Shown: in pieces, positions 1-7,707 of the stretch
How the letters are laid out: every line of letters begins with the position of its first letter
How positions within the stretch are numbered: the first letter of the stretch is position 1
Assembly: GCA_963817785.1 (NCBI GenBank)
Contig: CAWFPL010000008.1
Coordinates: 1,635,468 to 1,699,467, forward strand
DNA length: 64,000 nucleotides
Direction: 5' to 3'
Source of the DNA: JAKALD01 sp963817785
GTDB taxonomy: Bacteria; Pseudomonadota; Gammaproteobacteria; Burkholderiales; SG8-39
Made by a program: the position numbers and the translations under genes
Notes under the pieces: model-generated
Seen by the model: the letters and a program-made list of their open reading frames with translations, nothing else
The model's database searches: none
What the model was told of the DNA's origin: nothing

Positions 1-720
1 AGTGTCGACGCCCGGCGCCGCCTCGCCCTGCGTGACGGCGACGACGATGCGGTACCCGTGCCACAGCACGCGCAGCTGCTCGAGCGCCTCGAACTGCTCC
101 AGCGGCGCGGGCGCGAGGCGGGCATAGCGCTGCAGGAAGCCGGCGCGGTAGCCGTAGATGCCCAGATGGCGGTAGCACGGCAGCGTCGCGGGCGGCTCGC
201 GCCGCCCCGCCGCGTAGGCGTCGCGCGCGTAGGGGATCGGCGCGCGGCTGAAATAAAGCGCGAAGCCGCGCGCGTCGAGTACCACCTTGGTCACGTTCGG
301 ATTGAAGATCGAGGCCGGATCGCGAATCGGGTGGCAGGCGGTCGATGCGCTGGCCTCGGGATTGGCCTCGAGCGCGGCGGCCACCGCGGCGATGAGCGGC
401 GGCGGGATCAGCGGCTCGTCGCCCTGGACGTTGACCACGAGTGCGGCGTCGGCAAGCCCGAGCGCCGCCGCCGCCTCGGCGACGCGGTCCGTGCCCGAGG
501 GATGTTCGGCACGCGTCATGTGCGCGGAGTAGCCATGCTCGCGTACCGCGCGGGCAATGCGCTCGTCGTCGGTGGCGACGCACACCGCACTTGCGCCGCT
601 GGCGCTCGCCCGTTCGCACACCCGAACCACCATGGGCTTGCCGCCCAGGTCCGCCAGCGGCTTGCCGGGCAGGCGGCTGGAGGCGTAACGCGCAGGAATG
701 ATGACCGTGAAGGGCGCCAC
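1..720 (-). CDS. kdsB: 3-deoxy-manno-octulosonate cytidylyltransferase, C-terminus cut by window edge
   Basis: KdsB activates Kdo as CMP-Kdo for the lipopolysaccharide inner core, in the cytoplasm. The frame opens with FTVIIPARYASSRLPGKPL, the nucleotide-binding N-terminus, and the last visible residues are VAVTQGEAAPGVDT, a stretch typical of the C-terminal part. 240 codons are present against about 250 in the family, so only a short tail lies beyond the left edge. The chosen start is a GTG at 720, since no ATG lies at the family start and residue 3 onward already matches. It begins 21 nt after the trm112 stop and is the last visible gene of the exbB-exbD-lpxK-trm112-kdsB run, so it is probably co-transcribed with lipid A synthesis. 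Confidence 0.93.
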   Translation of the reverse strand, partial: MAPFTVIIPARYASSRLPGKPLADLGGKPMVVRVCERASASGASAVCVATDDERIARAVREHGYSAHMTRAEHPSGTDRVAEAAAALGLADAALVVNVQGDEPLIPPPLIAAVAAALEANPEASASTACHPIRDPASIFNPNVTKVVLDARGFALYFSRAPIPYARDAYAAGRREPPATLPCYRHLGIYGYRAGFLQRYARLAPAPLEQFEALEQLRVLWHGYRIVVAVTQGEAAPGVDT

Positions 721-741
721 GCGAGCCCGACCGGGCTGCGT

Positions 742-930
742 TCAGCCCGGCGCCACCTCTTCGGTCGGATCGAGCTTGCGCGCGTCCTCCTCGAGCATCA
801 CCGGAATGTCGTCCCTGATCGGATACGCCAGCCGGTCGGCCTTGCACACCAGCTCGCCGGCGTCCTTGCGGTACACCAGCGGCCCCTTGCACAGCGGGCA
901 TACCAGGATCTCAAGCAGTCTTGGGTCCAC
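742..930 (-). CDS. Trm112/YcaR-type small zinc-ribbon-like protein
   Basis: A 62-residue protein of the Trm112 family. It opens MDPRLLEILVCPLCKGPL, with a CPLC pair and a third cysteine near residue 29 (ELVC), followed by the conserved LAYPIRDDIPVMLEEDAR. In bacteria these proteins are usually encoded between lpxK and kdsB, as here. Their biochemical role is poorly defined, although eukaryotic Trm112 activates methyltransferases. It overlaps the 3' end of lpxK by 20 nt, which implies translational coupling. The family assignment is firm; the function is not. Confidence 0.9.
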   Translation of the reverse strand: MDPRLLEILVCPLCKGPLVYRKDAGELVCKADRLAYPIRDDIPVMLEEDARKLDPTEEVAPG

Positions 931-1849
931 GGAGCCTCTTCAGCAGCCAGTCGCCGAACGCGGGATCGAGCGCCGCGCGCACCGGAAGCACCCAGTGGCG
1001 AGGCTTGGCAAAGCGCCGGCATTTTACCGCGTCCTTCTCGGTCATCACCACGGGCGCGTCGTCGCCGAACTCGAGCTCCTCGGCACGAAACGCGTAGTGA
1101 TCGGGAAACGGATGCGGCACGACCTTCAGCCCGAGACGGGCCAAGTGCAGAAAGAAGCGGTTCGGGTCGCCGATGCCGGCGACCGCGTGCACGCTCTGGC
1201 CGGCAAACGCGCTGGCCGGGCGCCGGTCGCGCGCGTCGGCGAGGCAGTGCAGCAGATCGCCCTCCAGCACCATGGCGAAAGCCGGCCGGTGGCCGGCCTG
1301 CCGCGGCAGTGCATCCCGGCCGATGCCGTGTGCCACCACCGCATCCACCGAGCGCAGCCGCGAGGTCGGCTCGCGCAGCGGTCCGGCCGGCAGCATGAAG
1401 CCGTTGCCGAAGCCGCGCGCGTCGACCACCACGATCTCGACGTCGCGCGCAAGGCCGTAGTGCTGCAGTCCGTCGTCGAGCACGAGCACGTTCACCTCCG
1501 GGTGGCTCGCGCGCATCGCCCGGGCCACCGCGGCGCGCTCCGCGCCCACCCACACCGGGCAGCCGCTACGCCGCGCGAGCACCACCGGCTCGTCGCCCAC
1601 CTCGGCGGGTTCCGACGCAATGCTCGCCTCGCGCGGTGCCTCGGCTGCACTGCCGTAGCCGCGCGACACCAGGCCCGGCACCCAGCCATTGGCCCCGAGA
1701 AATTCGGCGAGCCACAGCACCAGCGGTGTCTTGCCGCTGCCGCCGGCGACGAGATTGCCCACCACGATCACCGGGATTCCGGCGCGCGCGCGCTTCAGCA
1801 GCCCCAGGCGGTACGACAGCCGGCGCGTGAATACCGCGGCGCGGAACAC
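911..1849 (-). CDS. lpxK: tetraacyldisaccharide 4'-kinase
   Basis: LpxK phosphorylates the lipid A disaccharide at the 4' position on the inner face of the inner membrane. The P-loop is visible as VVGNLVAGGSGKTP, followed by VSRGYG, LDDGLQHYGLARD and VMTEKDAVKC, all family landmarks. The start is uncertain. The GTG at 1849 gives 312 residues, short for a family of about 330. Upstream in the same frame the translation HWYRRTALSWLLWPAS continues family-like sequence to about position 1910 with no ATG, GTG or TTG, only CTG codons. True initiation is therefore probably at a CTG, or upstream of the 1849 codon by a route I cannot decide. The gene lies between exbD and trm112. Confidence 0.9.
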   Translation of the reverse strand: MFRAAVFTRRLSYRLGLLKRARAGIPVIVVGNLVAGGSGKTPLVLWLAEFLGANGWVPGLVSRGYGSAAEAPREASIASEPAEVGDEPVVLARRSGCPVWVGAERAAVARAMRASHPEVNVLVLDDGLQHYGLARDVEIVVVDARGFGNGFMLPAGPLREPTSRLRSVDAVVAHGIGRDALPRQAGHRPAFAMVLEGDLLHCLADARDRRPASAFAGQSVHAVAGIGDPNRFFLHLARLGLKVVPHPFPDHYAFRAEELEFGDDAPVVMTEKDAVKCRRFAKPRHWVLPVRAALDPAFGDWLLKRLRGPKTA

Positions 1850-1940
1850 GAGGCTCGCGGGCCACAGCAGCCAGGAAAGCGCCGTGCGGCGGTACCAGTG
1901 CTCGGCGAGGGCGTGCGCGGCGATGGCGCGTGCTCCAGGC

Positions 1941-2360
1941 TCAGCGCTCGCTTGCCTGGGTGGTAAAAGTGATCCGCGACAGCCCGGCGTCGCGCGCGGC
2001 TTCCATCACGCGCACCACCGACTGCTGGGTGGCGTTCGCGTCCGCGCTGATCACGACGACCGGATCCTTCATGCCCGCCCCGGCGCGCATCAGCTCGGCC
2101 GTGAGCCGATCGATGCCGGAGTACGTGACCGGCGTCCTGCCGATCACGTACTGGCCCTGCGCGTTGACCAGCACGTTGATCTCGTTCGGGCGGTCGACCT
2201 GCTTCTCGGCGTTGGCGGTCGGCAGGTTGATCTTCAGCTCGGTGTAGCGCGAGTACGTGGTGGTGACCATGAGGAAGATCAGGATCACCATCATCACGTC
2301 GATCAGCGGGACCAGATTGATCTCCGGTTCCTCGCGGACCCTGCCGCGCTGGAAGTTCAT
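1941..2360 (-). CDS. exbD: ExbD/TolR-family biopolymer transport protein
   Basis: A 139-residue inner-membrane protein with one transmembrane segment (about residues 14-36) containing the family motif NLVPLIDVMMVILIFLM. The aspartate in LIDV is the residue that carries protons in this family. The rest is periplasmic (INVLVNAQGQYVI, VVISADANATQ). With ExbB it forms a proton-driven stator that energises TonB- or Tol-type outer-membrane processes. Its ATG overlaps the stop of the upstream exbB in ATGA (2357-2360). The association with lpxK is standard in betaproteobacteria and suggests an envelope-related role. Confidence 0.93.
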   Translation of the reverse strand: MNFQRGRVREEPEINLVPLIDVMMVILIFLMVTTTYSRYTELKINLPTANAEKQVDRPNEINVLVNAQGQYVIGRTPVTYSGIDRLTAELMRAGAGMKDPVVVISADANATQQSVVRVMEAARDAGLSRITFTTQASER

Positions 2361-2989
2361 GCGCGCTCCGCCGCGCGCGTGTCGTCGACGCGCTCGCCGT
2401 GCACGATATCCACCAGCTTCGCCGCTGCCTGCTCCATTTGCACCACGAAGCCGTCCACCTTGTTGCGGTAGTGGCGGTAGAAGATCAGCGAAGGGATCGA
2501 AATCGCGATGCCGAACGCCGTGTTGTAGAGCGCGGTCGAAATGCCGTGCGCCAGCATGATCGGGTTGCTGCCGCTGGGCGCCTGCGAGCCGAAGATCTCG
2601 ATCATGCCGATCACCGTCCCGAACAGCCCGAGCAGCGGCGAGGCGGTGGCGATCGTGCCGAGCGTGGTGAGAAAGCGCTCCAGATTGTGCGCCACCGCGC
2701 GTCCGGCTTCCTCGATGGCCTCGCGCATCACGTAGCGCGAGCTGCGCTGGTTACGCAGGCCCGCGGCCAGCACCTCCCCGAGCGGCGAGTCCGCCGCGAG
2801 CCGCGCGAGGACGTCCTCGTTCACGCCCTGGCGCTGGTAGACCGCCACGACCTGCTGCAGCAGATTCGGCGGAACGATTTTTGCGGCGCGCAACGAGACC
2901 GAGCGCTCGATAATCAGCGCGACGGCTACGATCGAAGTCAGAAGCAACAGCCAGATCGGCCAGCCCGCGTCATGCAGAATCGCAAACAA
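2357..2989 (-). CDS. exbB: MotA/TolQ/ExbB proton-channel family protein
   Basis: A 210-residue membrane protein with an N-terminal transmembrane segment (WPIWLLLLTSIVAVALI), a cytoplasmic region, and two further segments around LGTIATASPLLGLFGTVIGM and NTAFGIAISIPSLIFY, the MotA/TolQ/ExbB core. It forms the pentameric channel around ExbD. It is the first gene of the minus-strand envelope operon; its start faces the divergent xseA across a 470-bp gap. A TolQ-like role cannot be excluded, but with lpxK directly downstream the ExbB name is customary. Confidence 0.92.
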   Translation of the reverse strand: MFAILHDAGWPIWLLLLTSIVAVALIIERSVSLRAAKIVPPNLLQQVVAVYQRQGVNEDVLARLAADSPLGEVLAAGLRNQRSSRYVMREAIEEAGRAVAHNLERFLTTLGTIATASPLLGLFGTVIGMIEIFGSQAPSGSNPIMLAHGISTALYNTAFGIAISIPSLIFYRHYRNKVDGFVVQMEQAAAKLVDIVHGERVDDTRAAERA

Positions 2990-3459
2990 TGAGTTTCCCC
3001 GAGGTTAAGTTGGCGCCCTCCAGCCCGCTACGGTCGGCGCGGCTGGGTTGCGCCGTATGCATTGCGACGGTTTCTGCCGGCGCACTTTAGCCAAAGCGCT
3101 GCGCTGCGGCAAGCTTGCGCGCGCAATGGCAGGCCCTTCTTCTGCGCGCGTTCGCCGCGTGGAACATGAGATGAGCCCGCTCTCGATGGCAGATGCCACC
3201 GCGCATCACATCTAGCTAATCCCGTTATCCACAAAACTTGTGGATAAGTTTGTGGATTTTCTCTGCACATGTCTGCACCACAGTCTTGCGAAGCGCTTTC
3301 GGTCTGGGGCGATCAAAAATTCAGCAGCTTTTTCCGGCACCGAAACAGCAGCTTATAAAAAAGAATCGGGCTCTGCGAACGTTTTTCCCGCGCCGTTGTA
3401 CCAGATCGGTGGCCATGTGGATTAGTGTAGACTCGCTTACCCTCGGAGAAGCCCCCGGC
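2990..3459. other. exbB-xseA divergent intergenic region
   Basis: 470 bp between divergently transcribed exbB and xseA. I find no convincing gene in it. The notable content is a group of DnaA-box-like sequences at 3225-3259, annotated separately, with one further one-mismatch copy (TGTGGATTA) at 3416-3424. The stretch 3280-3410 is relatively AT-rich compared with its surroundings. It must also hold the promoters for both flanking operons, which I could not place confidently. Confidence 0.6.
3225..3259. promoter_or_regulatory. cluster of DnaA-box-like sites
   Basis: A perfect TTATCCACA lies at 3225-3233, a perfect inverse copy (TGTGGATAA) at 3239-3247, and a near copy (TGTGGATTT) at 3251-3259. 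The consensus DnaA box is TTATNCACA. Two perfect and one near match within 35 bp is far above chance for DNA this GC-rich. No dnaA or dnaN is nearby, so this is more likely a DnaA-titration or DnaA-regulated promoter site than the replication origin. Confidence 0.55.
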
Positions 3460-4743
3460 ATGGAGCCCGAATTCGTGTCGCACGCCGGTCGCGGGAGCGC
3501 GCCGGTCAGCGTCTCCGAGCTGGTGCGCAGTGTGCGCGATGCCCTCGAGCGCCGCTTCCCGCTCATGTGGGTCGCGGGCGAGATCTCCAATTTCCGTCCC
3601 GCCTCTTCCGGTCACTGGTACTTCACGCTGAAGGACGACGCCGCGCAGGTCGACTGCGTCATGTTCCGCGGCCGCGCTGCCCTGCTCGACTGGGAGCCTC
3701 GCGACGGCGCGCGTGCCGAGGTGCGGGCGCTGGTGACGCTGTACGAGCCGCGCGGGCGCTTCCAGCTCAACGTGGAGACGATGCGCCGCGCGGGGCTCGG
3801 GCCGCTGTACGAGAGCTTTCTCAGGCTGAAGGAAAAGCTCGAGCGCGAGGGCCTATTCGACCCCGCGGCCAAGCGCGCCGTACCGACCCACCCGCGGGCG
3901 ATCGGCGTCATCACCTCGCTCGCGGCGGCGGCCTTGCGCGACGTGCTGACGACCCTGGCGCGGCGCAATGCGTCGATTCCGGTGATCGTGTACCCATCGC
4001 CCGTGCAGGGCGAGGGCGCGGCCGAGCGCCTGGTCGAGATGCTCGCCGTGGCCAACGCGCGCGCCGAATGCGAGGTGCTGCTGCTGGTGCGCGGCGGCGG
4101 CTCGATCGAGGACCTGTGGCAATTCAACCAGGAGGCGCTGGCGCGCGCGATCCGCGCCTCCAGGATCCCGGTGGTGGTCGGCGTCGGCCACGAGACCGAC
4201 TTCACCATCGCCGATTTCGCGGCCGACCGGCGCGCCCCGACCCCGACCGCCGCGGCGGAGGTGGTCAGCCCGCCGCGCGCCGAACTGCTGGCGCGAGTGG
4301 CCGAGCTCGCCGGGCGCGCCGCGCGCGAAACGCGCCGCCGCGTCGAGTACGCGATGCAGGCGGTGGATGCGCTCGCGCGGCGCCTCGTGCATCCGGCCGA
4401 GCGCCTGCGCGCCTCGCACCGGCTGCTGGAGCAGCTCACCGCGCGCCTCGCCACGGCCATGGCGCACCGGCTGGAGGCGGCGCACTTTCGCTTGGGCGCT
4501 GCCGCGCCGCGCCTCGGGCACGCGCTCGTGCGCCGCGTCGAGGGTACGGCCGGCAGGCTCGAGCGGCTGCGCGCGAGCCTCGCCAGCCTCGACCCGAGCG
4601 CGGTGCTCGCGCGCGGCTACAGCCTGACGCGCAACGCGCGCGGCGAGCTGCTGCGCGACGCCGAGCACGTCGCCGAGGGCGAGCGCCTCACTACCACGCT
4701 CGCAAGGGGCTGGATCGAAAGCGAAGTGCGCCGCAAGGGTTGA
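3460..4743 (+). CDS. xseA: exodeoxyribonuclease VII large subunit
   Basis: XseA is the catalytic large subunit of exonuclease VII, which degrades single-stranded DNA in the cytoplasm together with XseB. The 427-residue product starts at ATG 3460, just after a GGAGAA ribosome-binding site. The N-terminal OB-fold shows VSELVRSVRDALERRFP and WVAGEISNFRPASSGHWYF. The catalytic domain carries AIGVITSLAAAALRDV, LLVRGGGSIEDLWQFN and VVVGVGHETDFTIADF. A long arginine- and alanine-rich coiled-coil region follows (about residues 280-390), and the C-terminus contains VLARGYSLTRNARGE. Translations starting further upstream lack family similarity. The small subunit xseB is not in the window. Confidence 0.95.
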   Translation: MEPEFVSHAGRGSAPVSVSELVRSVRDALERRFPLMWVAGEISNFRPASSGHWYFTLKDDAAQVDCVMFRGRAALLDWEPRDGARAEVRALVTLYEPRGRFQLNVETMRRAGLGPLYESFLRLKEKLEREGLFDPAAKRAVPTHPRAIGVITSLAAAALRDVLTTLARRNASIPVIVYPSPVQGEGAAERLVEMLAVANARAECEVLLLVRGGGSIEDLWQFNQEALARAIRASRIPVVVGVGHETDFTIADFAADRRAPTPTAAAEVVSPPRAELLARVAELAGRAARETRRRVEYAMQAVDALARRLVHPAERLRASHRLLEQLTARLATAMAHRLEAAHFRLGAAAPRLGHALVRRVEGTAGRLERLRASLASLDPSAVLARGYSLTRNARGELLRDAEHVAEGERLTTTLARGWIESEVRRKG

Positions 4744-4767
4744 GCGCGCCTATAATCCGCCCATCCC

Positions 4768-5322
4768 ATGGGCCACCGCCTGAGCAGGATCACCACGCGC
4801 ACCGGCGACGCCGGCGATACCGGCCTCGGCGACGGCGCGCGCGTGGCGAAGGACAACGCGCGCATCCAGGCGATCGGCGACGTCGACGAGCTGAACTCGG
4901 CGATCGGAGCCGTGCTCGCCGAGGACGTGCCGACGGAGCTGCACGACGCGCTCGAGCGCGTGCAGCACGACCTGTTCGACCTGGGCGGCGAGCTGAGCAT
5001 TCCCGGGCACGCGCTGGTCGGCGCGGCGCACGTGCAGCGCCTCGAGGCGCTGATCGAGGCGCACAACGCGCAACTGCCGCCGCTCAAGGAATTCATCCTC
5101 CCCGGGGGCTCGCGTGCCGCCGCCGCGGCCCACCTCGCGCGCACCGTGTGCCGCCGCGCCGAGCGCAGCCTGGTCGCACTCGGCCGCGCCGAGCCGGTGA
5201 GCGAGCACGCGCGCCAGTACCTCAACCGGCTCTCGGACCTGCTGTTCGTCGTCGGCCGCGTACTCAATCGCTACGCCGGCCGCGCCGACGCGCAGTGGCG
5301 CCACGAGCGGTCCAAGCCGTGA
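4768..5322 (+). CDS. cob(I)alamin adenosyltransferase, PduO type
   Basis: Transfers the adenosyl group of ATP to cob(I)alamin to make adenosylcobalamin, in the cytoplasm. The 184-residue sequence has the ATP-binding N-terminal motif TRTGDAGDTGLGDGARV, then DVDELNSAIG, VQHDLFDLGGELS and the C-terminal NRLSDLLFVVGRVLNRY, all typical of the PduO/CobA2 fold (not the CobA/BtuR P-loop fold). It begins 24 nt after xseA. Its stop is shared with the GTG start of the next gene in a GTGA overlap, so the two are coupled. Whether it serves de novo synthesis or salvage cannot be told here. Confidence 0.92.
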   Translation: MGHRLSRITTRTGDAGDTGLGDGARVAKDNARIQAIGDVDELNSAIGAVLAEDVPTELHDALERVQHDLFDLGGELSIPGHALVGAAHVQRLEALIEAHNAQLPPLKEFILPGGSRAAAAAHLARTVCRRAERSLVALGRAEPVSEHARQYLNRLSDLLFVVGRVLNRYAGRADAQWRHERSKP

Positions 5323-5993
5323 GGAGCCTCCTGGCAGCGCTGCTGCTTGCGCCACTGCTGGCGTTCGCGCAGGACACGCACGAGCCGCTATTCAACCTGG
5401 TGAGCCTGTCGGCGCAGGCCGAGAGCGAGGTGCCGAACGACACGCTGGTCGCCGTGCTCGCGGTCGAAGCCGAAGGCGCAGACCCCGCGCAGCTCGCCAA
5501 CAGCGTCAACAGCAGCATGCACAAGGCGCTCGCGCTGGCACGCGGCGTTGCCGGCGTCAGCCTGCGCAGCGGCGGCTACCAGACCTATCCCGTCTACGAC
5601 AAGGCGCGCATCGCGCGCTGGCGCGCGCGCCAGGAGCTGCGCCTGGAGTCGTCCGACTTCGCCGCCGCGAGCCGGCTGATCGGCAAGCTGCAGTCGACCC
5701 TCACCGTCGCGAGCGTTTCGCTCAGCGTTTCGCCGGCGGCGCGCCGCCGGGCCGAGAACGCGCTCATCGACGAAGCGCTCGCCGCGTTCCAGCAGCGCGC
5801 GCAGCTGGTGCGCAACGCGCTCAAGGCGAAGGGATACCGCATCCGCGACCTGCAGGTCTCCGGCGGCGCCTCCGTGCCGCGCGTGTTCGCCGCCGCGGCG
5901 CGCGGCATGGCCGCGGGCGTCGCGCCACCGGCGTTCGAAGCCGGCACCAGCCAGATCTCGGTCTCGGTCTCCGGCACCATCCAGCTGCAGTAA
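5319..5993 (+). CDS. SIMPL-domain (DUF541) secreted protein
   Basis: A 224-residue protein that starts at a GTG overlapping the stop of the adenosyltransferase gene. It has a clear signal peptide (SLLAALLLAPLLAFAQD, cleavage near residue 18) and is expected in the periplasm. The mature part shows the SIMPL features: LVSLSAQAESEVPNDTL near the N-terminus, SLRSGGYQTYPVYD, an alanine-rich helical middle (residues about 130-165) and a C-terminal ISVSVSGTIQLQ strand. The molecular role of SIMPL proteins in bacteria is not well defined, and nothing nearby sharpens it. Confidence 0.85.
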   Translation: MRSLLAALLLAPLLAFAQDTHEPLFNLVSLSAQAESEVPNDTLVAVLAVEAEGADPAQLANSVNSSMHKALALARGVAGVSLRSGGYQTYPVYDKARIARWRARQELRLESSDFAAASRLIGKLQSTLTVASVSLSVSPAARRRAENALIDEALAAFQQRAQLVRNALKAKGYRIRDLQVSGGASVPRVFAAAARGMAAGVAPPAFEAGTSQISVSVSGTIQLQ

Positions 5994-6115
5994 GGAACCG
6001 CGCCGCGCGACGCAGGGATAAGTCGCGCCGCGCCCGCGCGAGCCAGCGCCGTGGTGCTGGTCGCAAGCAAGTACAATTGTGGGCGCGACGCTTTGGCATC
6101 CGCCACGCGAACAAG

Positions 6116-6841
6116 ATGCGCCACCAACCGCCCGCCGTCCATGCGCTCGTTTTCGATGTCTTCGGCACCGTCGTCGACTGGCGCGGCTCGATCATCCGCG
6201 AAGCCCGCAAGCTGGGCCGCGCCAAGCGCCTGAAGGTCAACTGGGCGGCCTTTGCGGACGCCTGGCGCGCGGGCTACCGCCCGGCGATGGCGCGCGTGCG
6301 CGCGGGCGAGCTGCCCTGGAGCACGATCGACGCGCTGCACCGCATGATCCTCGACGACGTGCTCAAGCAGTTCGGCGTCGACGGCCTGAGCGAGCAGGAG
6401 TTGCAGCAGCTCAACCGGGTGTGGCACCGGCTGCGGCCGTGGCCCGACGCGCGCGCGGGCCTGCAGCGGCTCAAGCGCACGCATGTCATCGCAACGCTGT
6501 CCAATGGCAACCTCGCCCTGCTCACCGATCTGGCGAAGTTCGGCAAGCTGCCGTGGGATTGCATCCTGTCGGCGGAGCTGTTCCGCCACTACAAGCCCGA
6601 TCCGGAAGTGTATCTGGGCGCCGCGGCGCTGCTCGACGTGGCGCCCCGGCACCTGATGATGGTCGCCGCGCACAAGGACGATCTGCATGCGGCGAAGTCC
6701 TGCGGCCTGCGCACCGCCTTCGTGCGCCGGCCGCTCGAGTTCGGCCCGAGCGCGCACCCCGACCTGAAGGACGAGGCCGCCTTCGACGTCAACGCCGACG
6801 ACTTCTCCGATCTCGCCCGGCAGCTGGCCGCCGGGCGCTAG
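6116..6841 (+). CDS. haloacid dehalogenase, type II (HAD superfamily)
   Basis: A 241-residue HAD hydrolase. The nucleophile motif is FDVFGTVVDWRGS, in which the first Asp is catalytic. Motif II is TLSNGN, and motif III sits around HYKPDPEVYLGAA. The C-terminal block VAAHKDDLHAAKSCGLRTAFV followed by RPLEFGP is characteristic of type II 2-haloacid dehalogenases, which hydrolyse 2-haloacids to 2-hydroxyacids in the cytoplasm. I place the start at ATG 6116 (MRHQPPAVHALVFDVF); an upstream in-frame TTG at 6077 is possible but adds nothing family-like. A second, unrelated haloacid dehalogenase (DehI type) is encoded at 28814. The true substrate is inferred from family only. Confidence 0.87.
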   Translation: MRHQPPAVHALVFDVFGTVVDWRGSIIREARKLGRAKRLKVNWAAFADAWRAGYRPAMARVRAGELPWSTIDALHRMILDDVLKQFGVDGLSEQELQQLNRVWHRLRPWPDARAGLQRLKRTHVIATLSNGNLALLTDLAKFGKLPWDCILSAELFRHYKPDPEVYLGAAALLDVAPRHLMMVAAHKDDLHAAKSCGLRTAFVRRPLEFGPSAHPDLKDEAAFDVNADDFSDLARQLAAGR

Positions 6842-6844
6842 CGC

Positions 6845-7270
6845 ATGCGGCGCCAGGAAAAGGCCGGCAGCACCCGCCACCGCATCCTGATCGTCGACGA
6901 CGAGGAATCGACGCGGCTGCTGCTGGCGCGCATCGTGACGCACGACATGAAGGTGGAAGCGACGCTCGCCGGAACGTGCGAGCAGGCGCTCAGGCTGGCC
7001 GGCAACTACGTCTACGACGCCATCGTGCTCGACCTCATGATGCCGGGCATCGGCGGCTTCGAGGTGCTGAAGGAGATCCGCGCCCGCTCCCCGAACGCGC
7101 ACACCCCGGTGGTCGTGGTGTCGGTGCTCGCCGACCAGCAGACCATGGACAAGACCCTCGCCGCCGGCGCGAATGCCTATCTGCTCAAGCCGATCGAACG
7201 CCGCTCGCTCGTGGCGGCCATCAAGGCGCAGCTCGCCGGGCGCAGGCGCTCGGCGCATCCGGCTGCCTGA
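6845..7270 (+). CDS. orphan response regulator receiver protein
   Basis: A 141-residue protein made of a single CheY-like receiver domain. The acidic pair is in ILIVDDEEST, the phosphoacceptor Asp in AIVLDLMMPGIGG, the conserved Ser/Thr region in VVVVSVLAD, and the conserved Lys in YLLKPIERRSL. There is no output domain and no sensor kinase in the window, so it must act by protein interaction or feed a distant kinase. It starts 3 nt after the dehalogenase stop, and RidA follows after 23 nt, so the three may be co-transcribed. No function can be read from the context. Confidence 0.88.
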   Translation: MRRQEKAGSTRHRILIVDDEESTRLLLARIVTHDMKVEATLAGTCEQALRLAGNYVYDAIVLDLMMPGIGGFEVLKEIRARSPNAHTPVVVVSVLADQQTMDKTLAAGANAYLLKPIERRSLVAAIKAQLAGRRRSAHPAA

Positions 7271-7293
7271 GCCGACGACGCTGGAGACCCGCC

Positions 7294-7701
7294 ATGCCCG
7301 ACATCAGGATCTACAACCCGCAAGGCCTCGGCAAGCCGCTCGGACAGTATTCGCACGTGACGCGCGTCAAGGCGAGCGAATTCCTGTTCATCGCCGGCAT
7401 GGTCGCCGCGGACGGCGACGGCAAGCTGGTCGGCGCCGATGACTTCGACGCCCAATGCGCGCAGGCGTTCCGCAACGTCGAAGCCGCGCTGCGCTCGGCC
7501 GGCGCCGGCTGGGGCAACGTGGTGCAGTTCACCACTTACCTCGTGCATTCGCAGGACATCCCGAAATTCATGGCCTTCCGCACGCGCGAATTTCCGCGCA
7601 TGTTCCCGGGCGGGGCATATCCGCCGAACACGCTGCTCATGATCGATCGGCTGGTGCACGAGGCGTTCCTGGTCGAAGTGCAGACCGTCGCCGCGCTCTA
7701 G
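7294..7701 (+). CDS. RidA/YjgF-family protein
   Basis: A 135-residue member of the RidA (YER057c/UK114) family, cytoplasmic trimers that often hydrolyse reactive enamine/imine intermediates. Visible landmarks are VKASEFLFIAGMVAAD, FRNVEAALRSAGAGWGNVVQFTT-like sequence, and YPPNTLLMIDRLVHEAFLVEV. The terminal segment reads DRLVHEAFLVEVQTVA; the arginine there aligns roughly with the substrate-binding position, but I cannot confirm that it is the catalytic arginine. The family has several subtypes with distinct or unknown activity, so the archetypal deaminase role is only a possibility. Confidence 0.87.
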   Translation: MPDIRIYNPQGLGKPLGQYSHVTRVKASEFLFIAGMVAADGDGKLVGADDFDAQCAQAFRNVEAALRSAGAGWGNVVQFTTYLVHSQDIPKFMAFRTREFPRMFPGGAYPPNTLLMIDRLVHEAFLVEVQTVAAL

Positions 7702-7707
7702 ACGCGC

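Noticed and set aside
58..1966. Long plus-strand reading frames across the kdsB-lpxK block
   Set aside because: They are arginine- and alanine-rich shadows of the minus-strand genes in GC-rich DNA and match no family.
3225..3259. Chromosomal replication origin
   Set aside because: DnaA boxes are present but few, there is no adjacent dnaA/dnaN/gyrB and no clear AT-rich unwinding element.
3567..5318. Upstream extension of the SIMPL-protein frame through xseA and the adenosyltransferase gene
   Set aside because: Only the part from GTG 5319 has a signal peptide and SIMPL features; the rest is out of frame with real genes.
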